Shown here: positions 1 to 7,996 of the stretch, in pieces
Position numbering within the stretch: position 1 is the stretch's first letter
Layout: each line of letters opens with the position of its first letter
From: Limnocylindrus sp040397235
GTDB lineage: Bacteria > Chloroflexota > Limnocylindria > Limnocylindrales > Limnocylindraceae
NCBI GenBank assembly: GCA_040397235.1
Contig: JBBAWH010000002.1
Span: 248,001-312,000 of the forward strand
Length of the DNA: 64,000 nt
Direction of reading: 5' to 3'
Position numbers and translations under genes: made by a program
Notes under the pieces: generated by a model
Database searches by the model: none
The model's input: only the letters and a program-made list of their open reading frames with translations
Told to the model about the DNA's origin: nothing

Positions 1-10
1 CCTCACCCAC
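1..10 (-). CDS. Start of a gene leaving the window (partial)
   Basis: On the minus strand an AAGGAGG Shine-Dalgarno sequence (positions 24-18) lies seven bases before a GTG at 10-8. Only three codons are inside the window, so the product cannot be named. The call rests only on the strong ribosome-binding site and the good spacing; the gene would be divergent from the one at 142. Confidence 0.35.
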
Positions 11-141
11 GATGAACCCTCCTTAACCCCAGCGGCAGGCCGCCGCGTTGCGCCAAGGGTACTCCTCGGCAGCCCTCTCGCGTAGACTTGGCGGACTGTA
101 AATCAGAGCCTCTGGTTCAGCCCGCTAGTTAGAGGTGCATC

Positions 142-771
142 GTGGCCAAGGAAACCGTCGACGGAGAGACACAGCCAAAGAAGAAGAAGATGAGCAAGAA
201 GCGCAAGTTCCTCATCGCCCTTGGCGTGATCGCCGGCCTGCTGGTTGGCGCCTGGGTCCTCGTTGTCACACCCGCTATCAACAAGCTCGCAACCGAGCAG
301 CTCCAGGCCGCGGGCCTTGAGGGCGCGATCGTTGAGATCCGCGCCGATGGCGCGAAGATCACCCTTCCTACACTTCCGGCATCTATCGCTGGTGGCAGCT
401 TGATGGCGACCAATCTTGTCTTTGAGTTCGGTGGCTTCGGTATTGACGACGTCAACACCCTGATGGCTGGTGCTGAGTCGGGTACGGTCGTTCTCCCTGA
501 AGGGACACGCTTCACGATGACGGCCGACACCTTCTCCTCGTTTGCGGATCTAACCGTGATCGGCACCGATAAGACGGCTGCACTGACCGGAACGATCTCC
601 AACGAGCTCGCCCAAGCACTCGAAGCGGCGATCAAGGATGGAAAGATCGAAGGGTCTGATGCGACTGCGGGGCTCCCAATGAGCGACATCGTCTTGACGC
701 CTGGGGCCGACGGAACGGTGATGACTGCAACGATTGACGTTGCGGCGATGCTGGCGCTACTCGCGCAGTAG
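142..771 (+). CDS. Membrane-anchored protein of unknown function
   Basis: A 209-residue protein. A lysine-rich cytoplasmic start (residues 1-22, with KKKK and KKRK) is followed by one hydrophobic segment (about 23-43) and then an extracytoplasmic domain rich in short beta-like stretches. This is the layout of LmeA/DUF2993-like lipid-binding proteins, but I cannot confirm that family by eye. The GTG start has AGAGG six bases upstream. The gene stands alone and converges on leuS, with both stop codons inside one shared hairpin. Function unknown. Confidence 0.7.
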   Translation: MAKETVDGETQPKKKKMSKKRKFLIALGVIAGLLVGAWVLVVTPAINKLATEQLQAAGLEGAIVEIRADGAKITLPTLPASIAGGSLMATNLVFEFGGFGIDDVNTLMAGAESGTVVLPEGTRFTMTADTFSSFADLTVIGTDKTAALTGTISNELAQALEAAIKDGKIEGSDATAGLPMSDIVLTPGADGTVMTATIDVAAMLALLAQ

Positions 772-800
772 CGAGTGCGGCGCGGTTGCGCCGTTCGCTA
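769..800. terminator. Hairpin between convergent genes, containing both stop codons
   Basis: TAGCGA (769-774) pairs with TCGCTA (795-800), and inside it CGGCGC (778-783) pairs with GCGCCG (788-793) around a GGTT loop. The outer arms are the stop codons of the upstream gene (TAG 769-771) and of leuS (complement of CTA 798-800). No U-tract follows, so it is a probable bidirectional terminator or mRNA 3' end stabiliser. Confidence 0.5.
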
Positions 801-3356
801 GCCGACGATATTGACGAGGCGCCCGCCGGCGTGGATCACCTTCTTCGGCGCGCGCCCCTCAAGGGCGAGCTGCACCTTCGGTGAGGCGAGGGCGAGCGCT
901 TCGATCTCGGCCTCGGTCGCGGTGGCGCTCACGGTGAGCTTGTCGCGCAGCTTGCCGTTCACCTGCACCGGGAGCTCGCGGGTGCTCTCGGTGAGCAGGC
1001 TGCTGTCGACGGTTGGCCAGGCGCACTGATGGATCGAGGTCCAGCGCGGGTCGCTGCCGCTCATGCCCGCGGCCGCCTGCACGCGGCTGTGCATCTCGTC
1101 GGCGAGGTGTGGCGCCATCGGGGCGATGCCGGCGAGCAGGTAGTGAATCGCCTCGTTCCACGCCGCGGTACCAGCAACAGGGCTGCCGCGATACGGGAAG
1201 AGCGCGTTGGCGAGCTCCATCAGCTTGGCAACGGCGGTGTTGAAGCGGAAGGCCTCAATGTCGGTGCCCACGCCGCCGAGCGCCTTGTGCGCGGCGCGAC
1301 GAACGGCGGCTTCGCCGGCGGCCTGACCTTGGCCCGCGGGGAGAACGCCAGAGTTCGGATCACCCGGCTCCTTGCCGTGTGGGTCGAGGGCGAGTGTCCA
1401 GATGCGGCCAAGGAAGCGCACCATGCCGCTGATGCCGCTCGACGACCAGGCGCCACCCTGATCCCATGGGCCCATGAACATCAAGAAGAGGCGCACCGCA
1501 TCGGCGCCGTGTCGGCTGACGAGTTCGTCGGGGTCTTGCACGTTGCCGCGCGACTTCGACATGCGCTCGCCGTCGGCGCCAAGGATCTGCCCCTGATTGA
1601 AGAGGCGCGTGAACGGCTCAGATTCGCCGATCAGCCCAAGGTCGCGCATCGCCTTGGTGAAGAAGCGCGAGTAGAGCAGGTGCATCACCGCATGTTCAGC
1701 ACCACCGGTGTACTGATCGACTGGGCACCAGGTGTCAACGAGCTTGCGATCGACTGGGCCAAGTTCGTTCTTTGGCGCGAGGTAGCGATACCAGTACCAC
1801 GACGAATCGACGAAGGTGTCCATCGTGTCGGTCTCGCGCTGGCCAGGGCCGCCGCACTTCGGGCAGGGCACATTGAGCCACGCGGTGGCAGTTTTCAGTG
1901 GCGACTCACCGGTCGCCTTGAAGTCGACGTCGTCAGGAAGCGTGACGGGGAGCTGCTCCACCGGCACGCCGACGGGGCCGCAGGCCTCGCAGTGAATGAT
2001 TGGGATCGGCGTTCCCCAATAGCGCTGGCGGCTGATCAGCCAGTCGCGCAGGCGATAGGTGACCTTCTTCTCGCCCGTCTTGGTGCTGGTGAGATGGGCG
2101 ATGGCCTTGGTGAGTGACTCTGGCCAAGCGGCGCCGTTCCAGGCGGGGCTGTTCACGGCGATGGCGGCACCCTCTGCTTTTTCCACGTACGGGAGCGGTA
2201 CGTCGTTTGGTGTAGCGGCCAAGGCTGCAGGCGCCACCACCGGAACGATCGGCAGGCCGAACTGCTGGGCGAACTCGTAGTCGCGCTCGTCGTGCGCTGG
2301 CACCGCCATGATCGCACCCGTGCCGTATCCGGCGAGCACGTAGTCGGCGATCCACACAGGGATCTGTTCGCCGTTCACCGGGTTGATCGCGAACGCACCG
2401 GTCGCCACACCGCTCTTCTCTTTCGTAGTGGTGAGTCGATCAATCTCGGTCTTGCGCTTCGTTGCCTCGATGTAGGCGGTGACCGCGGCGCGCTGCTCTG
2501 GCGTGGTGATGGTGTCGACCAAATCATGTTCAGGTGCGAGCACCATGAAGGTTGCGCCGTAGAGCGTGTCGGGGCGCGTGGTGAAGACGCGCAGCTTCTC
2601 ACCGCCGGCATGATGTGCCGCAGGTGCAACGGTGAAGTCGACCTCGGCACCTTCGGAGCGACCGATCCAATTTGTCTGCATCGTGCGAATCGGCTCTGGC
2701 CAACTCAGCCCCTCAAATGAGAGAAGTTCGTCGGCGTAGTCGGTGATCTTGAAGAACCACTGCGTCAGGTCGCGCTTGGTGACTTGGGTGGAGCAGCGCC
2801 AGCAGACGCGATCAACACCCTCTACCTGTTCGCGCGCGAGGGTGACTTGGCACGAGGGGCACCAGTCGACTGGCGCCTGCTTGCGATAGGCGACACCCTT
2901 CTCGTAGAACTTGAGGAAGATCCACTGGTTCCAGCGGAAGTAGATCGGGTCGCAGGTGACGACCTCGGCGTTCCAGTCGAATGAGGCGCCCATCATGCGG
3001 AACTGGAGGCGCATCTTCTCCATGTTGGCGACCGTCCATTCGCGCGGATGGATCTTGCGCTTGATGGCGGCGTTCTCGGCGGGGAGGCCGAAGGCATCAA
3101 AGCCGACCGGGTAGAAGACGTTGAAGCCCTGCATGCGCTTGTAGCGCGCGATGGCGTCGGTTGGGGTCTTTACATACCAGTGGCCAATGTGCAGGTCGCC
3201 CGACGGGTAGGGCCACATCGTGAGCAGGTAGTAGTGGGGCTTGCTCGTGTCGGTGAGGTCGGTGGTGTGGAGCCCAAGCTCTTCCCAGCGGCGCTGCCAG
3301 CGCGGCTCAATCTCGGTCGGGTTGTACCGCTCGAGTCGCTCGTCTTGCTCGGCCAC
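798..3356 (-). CDS. leuS: Leucyl-tRNA synthetase
   Basis: Class I aminoacyl-tRNA synthetase charging tRNA-Leu in the cytoplasm; 852 residues, normal for bacterial LeuRS. The HIGH signature is at residues 56-59 (preceded by PYPSGDL) and the MSKSRGN motif near 597-603. The inserted CP1 editing domain and two CxxC zinc pairs (CPSC, CWRC) are present. A longer frame runs upstream into the tRNA-Ala gene, so the GTG at 3356 was chosen: it follows AAGGAGAGGAG at good spacing. An ATG at 3389 is less likely. The tRNA-Ala(GGC) gene ends 42 bases upstream on the same strand and may be cotranscribed. Confidence 0.97.
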   Translation of the reverse strand: MAEQDERLERYNPTEIEPRWQRRWEELGLHTTDLTDTSKPHYYLLTMWPYPSGDLHIGHWYVKTPTDAIARYKRMQGFNVFYPVGFDAFGLPAENAAIKRKIHPREWTVANMEKMRLQFRMMGASFDWNAEVVTCDPIYFRWNQWIFLKFYEKGVAYRKQAPVDWCPSCQVTLAREQVEGVDRVCWRCSTQVTKRDLTQWFFKITDYADELLSFEGLSWPEPIRTMQTNWIGRSEGAEVDFTVAPAAHHAGGEKLRVFTTRPDTLYGATFMVLAPEHDLVDTITTPEQRAAVTAYIEATKRKTEIDRLTTTKEKSGVATGAFAINPVNGEQIPVWIADYVLAGYGTGAIMAVPAHDERDYEFAQQFGLPIVPVVAPAALAATPNDVPLPYVEKAEGAAIAVNSPAWNGAAWPESLTKAIAHLTSTKTGEKKVTYRLRDWLISRQRYWGTPIPIIHCEACGPVGVPVEQLPVTLPDDVDFKATGESPLKTATAWLNVPCPKCGGPGQRETDTMDTFVDSSWYWYRYLAPKNELGPVDRKLVDTWCPVDQYTGGAEHAVMHLLYSRFFTKAMRDLGLIGESEPFTRLFNQGQILGADGERMSKSRGNVQDPDELVSRHGADAVRLFLMFMGPWDQGGAWSSSGISGMVRFLGRIWTLALDPHGKEPGDPNSGVLPAGQGQAAGEAAVRRAAHKALGGVGTDIEAFRFNTAVAKLMELANALFPYRGSPVAGTAAWNEAIHYLLAGIAPMAPHLADEMHSRVQAAAGMSGSDPRWTSIHQCAWPTVDSSLLTESTRELPVQVNGKLRDKLTVSATATEAEIEALALASPKVQLALEGRAPKKVIHAGGRLVNIVG

Positions 3357-3398
3357 GGGTGGGGCTCCTCTCCTTCCGAAGCGCGCCATTTGGCGGCT

Positions 3399-3474
<76 letters not shown>

Positions 3475-3484
3475 AAGGGGAGCG

Positions 3485-3490
3485 AGTGTA
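3485..3490 (-). promoter_or_regulatory. Probable -10 element of tRNA-Ala(GGC), possibly also leuS
   Basis: TACACT reads on the minus strand, ten bases before the first base of the tRNA. No clear -35 was recognised. Confidence 0.4.
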
Positions 3491-3505
3491 TCAGCCACTC
3501 CCGCC

Positions 3506-4732
3506 TCAGCCTCGTGCGGTACCCCGCGTGGCGCCACGTGCGGCGAGGGGGAGAAGGGCGAGCGAGAGGGCGACGAGGGCGAGTCCGCCAGCGAACGGGG
3601 TCACCCCGATCACCGCGGTCGCGACGAGGCCACCCAGGATCGGCCCTGTCGAGATCCCGAGATCGAATGCGACGTTGAATGCACCGTTCGCGCGACCGCG
3701 CTCTTCAGGCGCACTAGCAATGGCGATGGCCCCAGCGGCCGCCGGGAAGATCAGCCCGTAGCCAATGCCGTAGAGCACCATCGCCACCAGGTCGATGGTC
3801 AGCGTGGGGCTCATGGCGAGCAGGGTGAGCGCACCAACCAGCGCGCCAAGTCCGATGAGTGAAATACCGAACGGCCCACGCTTATCCACGCGGGTGGAGA
3901 TGCGGCTGAGCATCAGCACAATCGCGATCACACCGAAGATCGTAAAGAGGCCACCGCTCGCCCCCGCTGCGTATCGGAGTGCCGCCTCTTGCGTGCGTCC
4001 CTCTTCGAGCGCGCGCTGAATGAGTCCATCTTTAATGAAGCCGGTCACGGTACCTACCGCCGCTTCGAGTCCGAAGATTGCTAACAGGGCAACGCGCACG
4101 CGCGGCTCACTCAGAATGCGGCGCCATGCACCAACGGTTGGTCGCGTTGATGGTGTGACCACGAGCGTTTCGGGGAGCAGCGGAAGGACGCCGGCAAGGC
4201 CGATGGCGATGAAGGCGGCGACGCCGAGGAAGACGGCATTCACATCAAAGAGGTTAGAGACGAGTGCCGCCGATGCTGGACCAAAGACTGCAGCGATACC
4301 GATGAGCGCGCCGGCTCGGCCGAGTGTTCGCCCACGCTCACCAACAGGGGCGGCATCACCGAGGAGGGCGAAGAGCGCCGCGGCGAGCACACCACCAGAG
4401 GCCCCGTGAACGACACGCGCCAGCAGGAAGAGCGGCAACGAATCGGCGAGGGCGTAGATGGCGATGGCGACGGGGCTAATGATCAGCGCGGCAACGACGA
4501 CGCGGCGTCGGCCGATGCGGTCGGCGAGGATGCCGCCGATCGGGTTGAAGGCGAGATTGGCGAGCGAGTAGGCGGCGATGGCGATGCCGACCAAGAGTGG
4601 GGTGCCACCGAGCTCCTGAGCACGCGGGCCAATCACTGGCAAAAGGGCGAAGTTGTCGATAAAGGCGAGGAAGATCGCTGCGTAGATCGCGGCACGGCTC
4701 CTTCTCGTCAGGGTTGGGGTGGTAGTCGTCAT
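3506..4732 (-). CDS. Major facilitator superfamily transporter
   Basis: A 408-residue inner-membrane secondary transporter with about twelve hydrophobic segments. The loop between helices 2 and 3 has the MFS motif GGILADRIGRRR, and the conserved second copy is in the middle of the protein. The open frame extends further upstream but that part is non-hydrophobic and overlaps the divergent gene, so the ATG at 4732 (MTTTTPTL) is chosen. No Shine-Dalgarno precedes it; GATGCT six bases before the ATG could be a -10 for a leaderless message. Substrate not predictable; drug or metabolite export is usual for this type. Confidence 0.88.
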   Translation of the reverse strand: MTTTTPTLTRRSRAAIYAAIFLAFIDNFALLPVIGPRAQELGGTPLLVGIAIAAYSLANLAFNPIGGILADRIGRRRVVVAALIISPVAIAIYALADSLPLFLLARVVHGASGGVLAAALFALLGDAAPVGERGRTLGRAGALIGIAAVFGPASAALVSNLFDVNAVFLGVAAFIAIGLAGVLPLLPETLVVTPSTRPTVGAWRRILSEPRVRVALLAIFGLEAAVGTVTGFIKDGLIQRALEEGRTQEAALRYAAGASGGLFTIFGVIAIVLMLSRISTRVDKRGPFGISLIGLGALVGALTLLAMSPTLTIDLVAMVLYGIGYGLIFPAAAGAIAIASAPEERGRANGAFNVAFDLGISTGPILGGLVATAVIGVTPFAGGLALVALSLALLPLAARGATRGTARG

Positions 4733-4786
4733 CGGTAAAGCATCCCACGCGCCGAGAGATGCCGCCTCCATGCGAAACTCTGCACC

Positions 4787-5488
4787 GTGAGCCCCCGACC
4801 GTATCGCCTGATTCGTAGCCCACGCGCACGACGCCTCACGTTGCGCATTGACCCAGAGCATGGCCTTGAGGCGGTGGTGCCAGAGCGGTACAGCGAGGCC
4901 CGCGCGCGGCGCGATGTCGAGGCGTTCATTGCCACGCGCCTCAAGTGGATTGACCGCTCCCTTGCCGAGGTGACCTCCCGCCGCACCGCGCTCGGCACCG
5001 ATGGCCGTCTGGCAGTCGGCGGACTGATCCCGTATGCCGGGCGCCCCCATCACATCGTGGTCGGCGCTGGCGGGAGCATCACGGCGCTCAACGGTGAGAT
5101 TCAGATCCCGGCAGCGATCGCTGGTGACCCTGAAGCGGTGCGCCGCCGACTCTTGAGCTGGCTGCGACGCCGCGCGCGCGCCATTGCCGAGCAGATGATC
5201 AGCGTCTACGCCGCAGAGATGCGCGTCACCCCCACGCGCCTGCGCATCGGCGATCAGTCAACGCGCTGGGGGAGCGCATCGGGTGATGGCACCATCTCGC
5301 TCTCGTGGCGTCTCGTGCTGGCGCCGCCATCGTGCTTCGAAGCGGTGGTCGTTCATGAGCTCGCCCACCTGCGCGCCAGCGGTCACGGGGCACGATTCCG
5401 AGCGGTGGTGGAGCGGCACCTTCCTGATGAGGCGGCGCGCATGCGCCAACTGCAGCGGCTCGCCCCGGCCTTGAGCGCGGTTCGCTAG
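4787..5488 (+). CDS. YgjP-like (DUF45) zinc metallopeptidase
   Basis: A 233-residue cytoplasmic protein. The C-terminal half has the zinc-binding HELAH motif in VVHELAHL, followed by a conserved SGHGARF stretch, which defines the YgjP/WLM-like metallopeptidase family. The basic N-terminus (RSPRARRLTLRI) and the repeated RWGSASGDG segment before the active site are typical. The GTG start has no Shine-Dalgarno, and GAAACT seven bases upstream may be a -10. It diverges from the MFS gene. Physiological substrate of the family is not established. Confidence 0.88.
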   Translation: MSPRPYRLIRSPRARRLTLRIDPEHGLEAVVPERYSEARARRDVEAFIATRLKWIDRSLAEVTSRRTALGTDGRLAVGGLIPYAGRPHHIVVGAGGSITALNGEIQIPAAIAGDPEAVRRRLLSWLRRRARAIAEQMISVYAAEMRVTPTRLRIGDQSTRWGSASGDGTISLSWRLVLAPPSCFEAVVVHELAHLRASGHGARFRAVVERHLPDEAARMRQLQRLAPALSAVR

Positions 5489-5514
5489 CGAACCACTGGC
5501 GATGTAAAAGGGGC

Positions 5515-5590
5515 TGGTGGAGCTGAGGGGATTCGAACCCCTTACCTCGACAATGCGAATGTCGCGCTCTACCAATTGAGCTACAGCCCC
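5515..5590 (-). tRNA. tRNA-Ala (anticodon CGC)
   Basis: A 76-base tRNA with encoded CCA, acceptor GGGGCTG and the G3:U70 alanine identity pair. The anticodon stem CGACA/TGTCG holds loop TTCGCAT, anticodon CGC, which reads GCG. The T arm is GGGGTTCGAATCCCC. It lies 27 bases past the convergent YgjP-like gene and is transcribed toward it. Confidence 0.95.
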
Positions 5591-5601
5591 AGCGGAGCGG
5601 C

Positions 5602-5626
5602 AGAATACCACGGCGACGGCTAACAT
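5602..5626. promoter_or_regulatory. Divergent promoter: tRNA-Ala(CGC) and the DMT transporter
   Basis: On the minus strand TATTCT (5607-5602) is eleven bases before the tRNA 5' end. On the plus strand TAACAT (5621-5626) is six bases before the GTG of the transporter, so that transcript probably begins at its start codon. Confidence 0.5.
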
Positions 5627-5632
5627 CTAGGG

Positions 5633-6544
5633 GTGAACCCACTCCTTCTTGCCCTGATCTCCGCCGCCATGTGGGGCGTTACCGACCTCGTCACCAGCGT
5701 TGTTGGCCGGCGCATCGGCTCGCTTCGCGTGGTGGTGATCGCCGTTTCGACCTCGCTCGTACTGGCCGGCGCGGTGGCGATCGCGCGCGGCGCGCTTACG
5801 ACGGACTACGACACGACAATTGTCGGCGCCACGCTGCTCCTGGGAGTTGCTGCAGGCATTGCCTACATCGGCGTCTTCACCGCATTTCGCCTCGGGCCAC
5901 TGAGCGTCGTCTCCCCAACAATTTCAGCGTACGGCGCACTCGCCGCATTCCTTGCCGTGATCTTCCTGAACGAGCGTCTGACCCCGCCCCACATCGCTGG
6001 GGTCATCGCGGTCGGGATCGGCATCAGCCTGCTCGGACTGCAGACCACCGGCACCGGGCGCAGTCGACGCGCCACGCTGGCGAGCCCAGGTGTGGCCTTT
6101 GCGCTGGTTGGCCTCCTCTTCTTCGCGATCATCACCGTGCTGCTGACGATTCCAATCAAGGCGTACGGCTGGAGCACCGCCATCGCTCTCTCGCGCATCG
6201 GCAACCTCGTCACCGTCTGGCTGATCTTCTTTGTCCTCTACAAGTACCGCGCACGCCTGCCGAAGTGGGGGCGCCACGATCTGCTCGGCGAGGGGCAGCG
6301 ACTCGATCGGATCGGATTTGCGCTTGCCACCCTTGTTGGGCTTGGCGACACCATCGCCTTCTTCATCTTTGCCGCGGCGCTCGAGCAGGGGCCAACCTGG
6401 GCGGTCTCCCTACTCAGCTCGCTCGGCCCAATCATCGTCGTGCTCGGCGGCCTCTTCGGCTATCGCGAGCGGCTGCGCCGCCCCCAGGTGCTTGGCCTCG
6501 GCGCCCTGGCCGCTGGGCTAGTGCTCGCCACCCTCCCGGCCTAG
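5633..6544 (+). CDS. EamA/DMT-family membrane transporter
   Basis: A 303-residue protein with about ten hydrophobic helices in two repeats, the drug/metabolite transporter layout. Conserved features are the N-terminal ISAAMWGVTDL, the first-repeat end SAYGALAAFLAVIFLNERLTP, and the second-repeat equivalent SLGPIIVVLGGLFGYRERL. The Glu-Arg at each repeat end is typical of EamA domains. It starts at GTG with no Shine-Dalgarno and a -10-like TAACAT six bases upstream. Substrate unknown. Confidence 0.9.
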   Translation: MNPLLLALISAAMWGVTDLVTSVVGRRIGSLRVVVIAVSTSLVLAGAVAIARGALTTDYDTTIVGATLLLGVAAGIAYIGVFTAFRLGPLSVVSPTISAYGALAAFLAVIFLNERLTPPHIAGVIAVGIGISLLGLQTTGTGRSRRATLASPGVAFALVGLLFFAIITVLLTIPIKAYGWSTAIALSRIGNLVTVWLIFFVLYKYRARLPKWGRHDLLGEGQRLDRIGFALATLVGLGDTIAFFIFAAALEQGPTWAVSLLSSLGPIIVVLGGLFGYRERLRRPQVLGLGALAAGLVLATLPA

Positions 6545-6549
6545 CCCCC

Positions 6550-6578
6550 TTGCGCAAGTAGAACGCCTGTTCTATTAT
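6550..6578 (+). promoter_or_regulatory. Candidate SOS promoter of the lipoprotein gene
   Basis: TTGCGC (6550-6555), a 17-base spacer and TATTAT (6573-6578) form a reasonable sigma-70 promoter whose spacer holds the LexA-type palindrome. A second -10-like TATCCT (6598-6603) lies six bases before the GTG start and is an alternative. Confidence 0.5.
6559..6574. promoter_or_regulatory. LexA-type SOS box
   Basis: A perfect 16-base palindrome TAGAAC-gcct-GTTCTA with the GAAC-N4-GTTC core of Gram-positive LexA (Cheo) boxes. Its six-base arms are identical to those of the box in front of imuA at 63179. It lies in the promoter of the lipoprotein gene at 6610. Confidence 0.75.
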
Positions 6579-6609
6579 GAGGCGTAGGCGAGGGCAGTAT
6601 CCTCACGAG

Positions 6610-7074
6610 GTGTTGCCCCATCTCGGCCCTCGCCTAACTCACCCCCTCCGACACCGTGCGGTGCTCCTCGTTGCCCTCCCGCTGCTCTTGGCCGGCTGCT
6701 TCGGTTCGAGCGAGGCCACCCCCACCCCCAGCCAGGGAGCTACAACCGTCATTTCCACCGAATACGGGCGCGTCTGGGGGGCACTCCCCGCGGACTTCCC
6801 CCTGCTTGCGAGTGGCCACTCACTCGTGCGCCTCGACGTGCAGTCGAGCGGCGCGATCTGGAGCCAGATGGGGGTGAGCGAAGCGACCGCTGCGGCGATT
6901 GACGAGCTGCGTCGACTCGCATGGGATGTGCAGGAGCCGACCGGCACCGCAACCGCACGGCGCATCAACGCGACTCGAGATCAGGGGGCGTGCGTTCTCA
7001 CCATTCTGGTTGAGCCGCTCGGCACGCGTACCTCGCTCGTCGTTTATCTTGGTGAGGGTTGTCCAAAGCCGTAG
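6610..7074 (+). CDS. Small lipoprotein of unknown function, probably SOS-controlled
   Basis: About 154 residues. A basic start is followed by a hydrophobic stretch ending in the lipobox LLAGC (Cys near 30), so it should be a lipid-anchored exported protein. The mature part is about 120 residues and has two further cysteines near its end. An in-frame ATG at 6577 overlaps the putative -10, so GTG 6610, with TATCCT six bases upstream, is preferred. The upstream LexA box suggests induction by DNA damage. No family recognised. A 37-residue membrane peptide gene follows at once. Confidence 0.65.
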   Translation: MLPHLGPRLTHPLRHRAVLLVALPLLLAGCFGSSEATPTPSQGATTVISTEYGRVWGALPADFPLLASGHSLVRLDVQSSGAIWSQMGVSEATAAAIDELRRLAWDVQEPTGTATARRINATRDQGACVLTILVEPLGTRTSLVVYLGEGCPKP

Positions 7075-7092
7075 CGCGTTGAAGGAGGAGTG

Positions 7093-7206
7093 ATGGCACC
7101 AAAGTTGAAGCGTCGCGAAATCGTCCTACCGATCCTGCTGGTGTTGGGACTCTTTGTGCTGACCTTTGCGCTGATCGCCGCGCAGGTTGTGGGGGCGAGC
7201 GCCTAG
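7093..7206 (+). CDS. 37-residue single-pass membrane peptide
   Basis: A very short gene with a strong AAGGAGG ribosome-binding site just upstream of the ATG. The product has a basic N-terminus (MAPKLKRRE) and one hydrophobic helix of about 23 residues, ending VVGASA. It begins 18 bases after the SOS-linked lipoprotein gene and is probably in the same transcript. Its stop overlaps the stop of the convergent gene within CTAG. Small membrane peptides in SOS units can be division inhibitors or toxins, but nothing here proves that. Confidence 0.6.
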   Translation: MAPKLKRREIVLPILLVLGLFVLTFALIAAQVVGASA

Positions 7207-7913
7207 CGCTTCCCCTTACGTCGCTCCGCTTCCATGCGGCGACGATCGCGCTCTGTTGGCTGGTTCGGACTCATCGCGCGCAAGAAGCGCCCATACCAAC
7301 CGGCAAACGCACCGGCCAAGACGCCGGCCGCAGCGACGCCGTAGATGTCGCCCAGCATTGCGCCAGGGTTTCCGATATTGGCCGTGATGCCATCGAGCAA
7401 ACCCTTCACAGGGTTTCCCTCAGGGAACGAAGCCATGGCATCAGAGGTGCCCACAATTGCTGACGCCGCGTAGGTGATGATGCCGAAGAGTCCACCGATC
7501 AGCCATGCACCACGTCGCGTCAGCATGCCACCAAGGAAGGCGACAACAAACGCTGGCGGCAGCAGAATCGATTGCACTGCAAGCTGAGCAATGTTTGAGG
7601 CGAGCACTCCTGGCTGCAGAGCGATAACGGTGGTAACGACGACCAGCGCGAGCGGCAACACAAAGGCGCGGGTGCGGATCAGCGTTGGCAGGTAGGCGAG
7701 ATCTGCGCGAATCGGTGCGCGGCCCGCCGATGAGCGGAGTGCTACGCGAAACCCGAGTCCGCCTGTAGCTGCTGGCGTTGGGACACCTGCGGCTGCAGCA
7801 ACTGGGGCCTCCGGGGTGATGCCGAGAGCCTCTGCCTCAGCGCGCTCCCTGGCGGCCAGACGGTTGCGGCGACGCGCCTCTGCGCGGTCGCTGGCGTGAT
7901 CTGCATTACTCAT
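7203..7913 (-). CDS. Membrane protein of unknown function
   Basis: 236 residues. A charged, Arg/Ala/Glu-rich cytoplasmic N-terminus (about 1-30) and an Ala/Pro linker come before four hydrophobic segments (roughly 85-215), and the C-terminus is again basic (RRRMEAERRKGKR). The layout resembles YidC-associated or ribosome-facing small membrane proteins only in charge; I recognise no family. The ATG at 7913 has no Shine-Dalgarno, and TAAGAT lies exactly six bases upstream. Confidence 0.7.
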   Translation of the reverse strand: MSNADHASDRAEARRRNRLAARERAEAEALGITPEAPVAAAAGVPTPAATGGLGFRVALRSSAGRAPIRADLAYLPTLIRTRAFVLPLALVVVTTVIALQPGVLASNIAQLAVQSILLPPAFVVAFLGGMLTRRGAWLIGGLFGIITYAASAIVGTSDAMASFPEGNPVKGLLDGITANIGNPGAMLGDIYGVAAAGVLAGAFAGWYGRFLRAMSPNQPTERDRRRMEAERRKGKR

Positions 7914-7919
7914 GTCTAC

Positions 7920-7925
7920 ATCTTA
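7920..7925 (-). promoter_or_regulatory. -10-like element, leaderless start
   Basis: TAAGAT on the minus strand, six bases before the ATG at 7913; no Shine-Dalgarno is present between. Confidence 0.45.
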
Positions 7926-7996
7926 GACGCGCGCGGTACGCAGCGCGTGGGAGGCTTCGCCCCTCGCCTCCGTCCAACCCCGCGATGGAGATTCAT

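Noticed and set aside
85..116. tRNA-Tyr-like anticodon arm (GACTGTAAATC)
   Set aside because: No matching acceptor, D or T arms could be folded around it; the resemblance is limited to about 11 bases.
1029..2117. Long open frame (362 codons) antisense to leuS
   Set aside because: Lies wholly opposite a conserved synthetase; a shadow frame caused by high GC, with no ribosome-binding site or recognisable protein.
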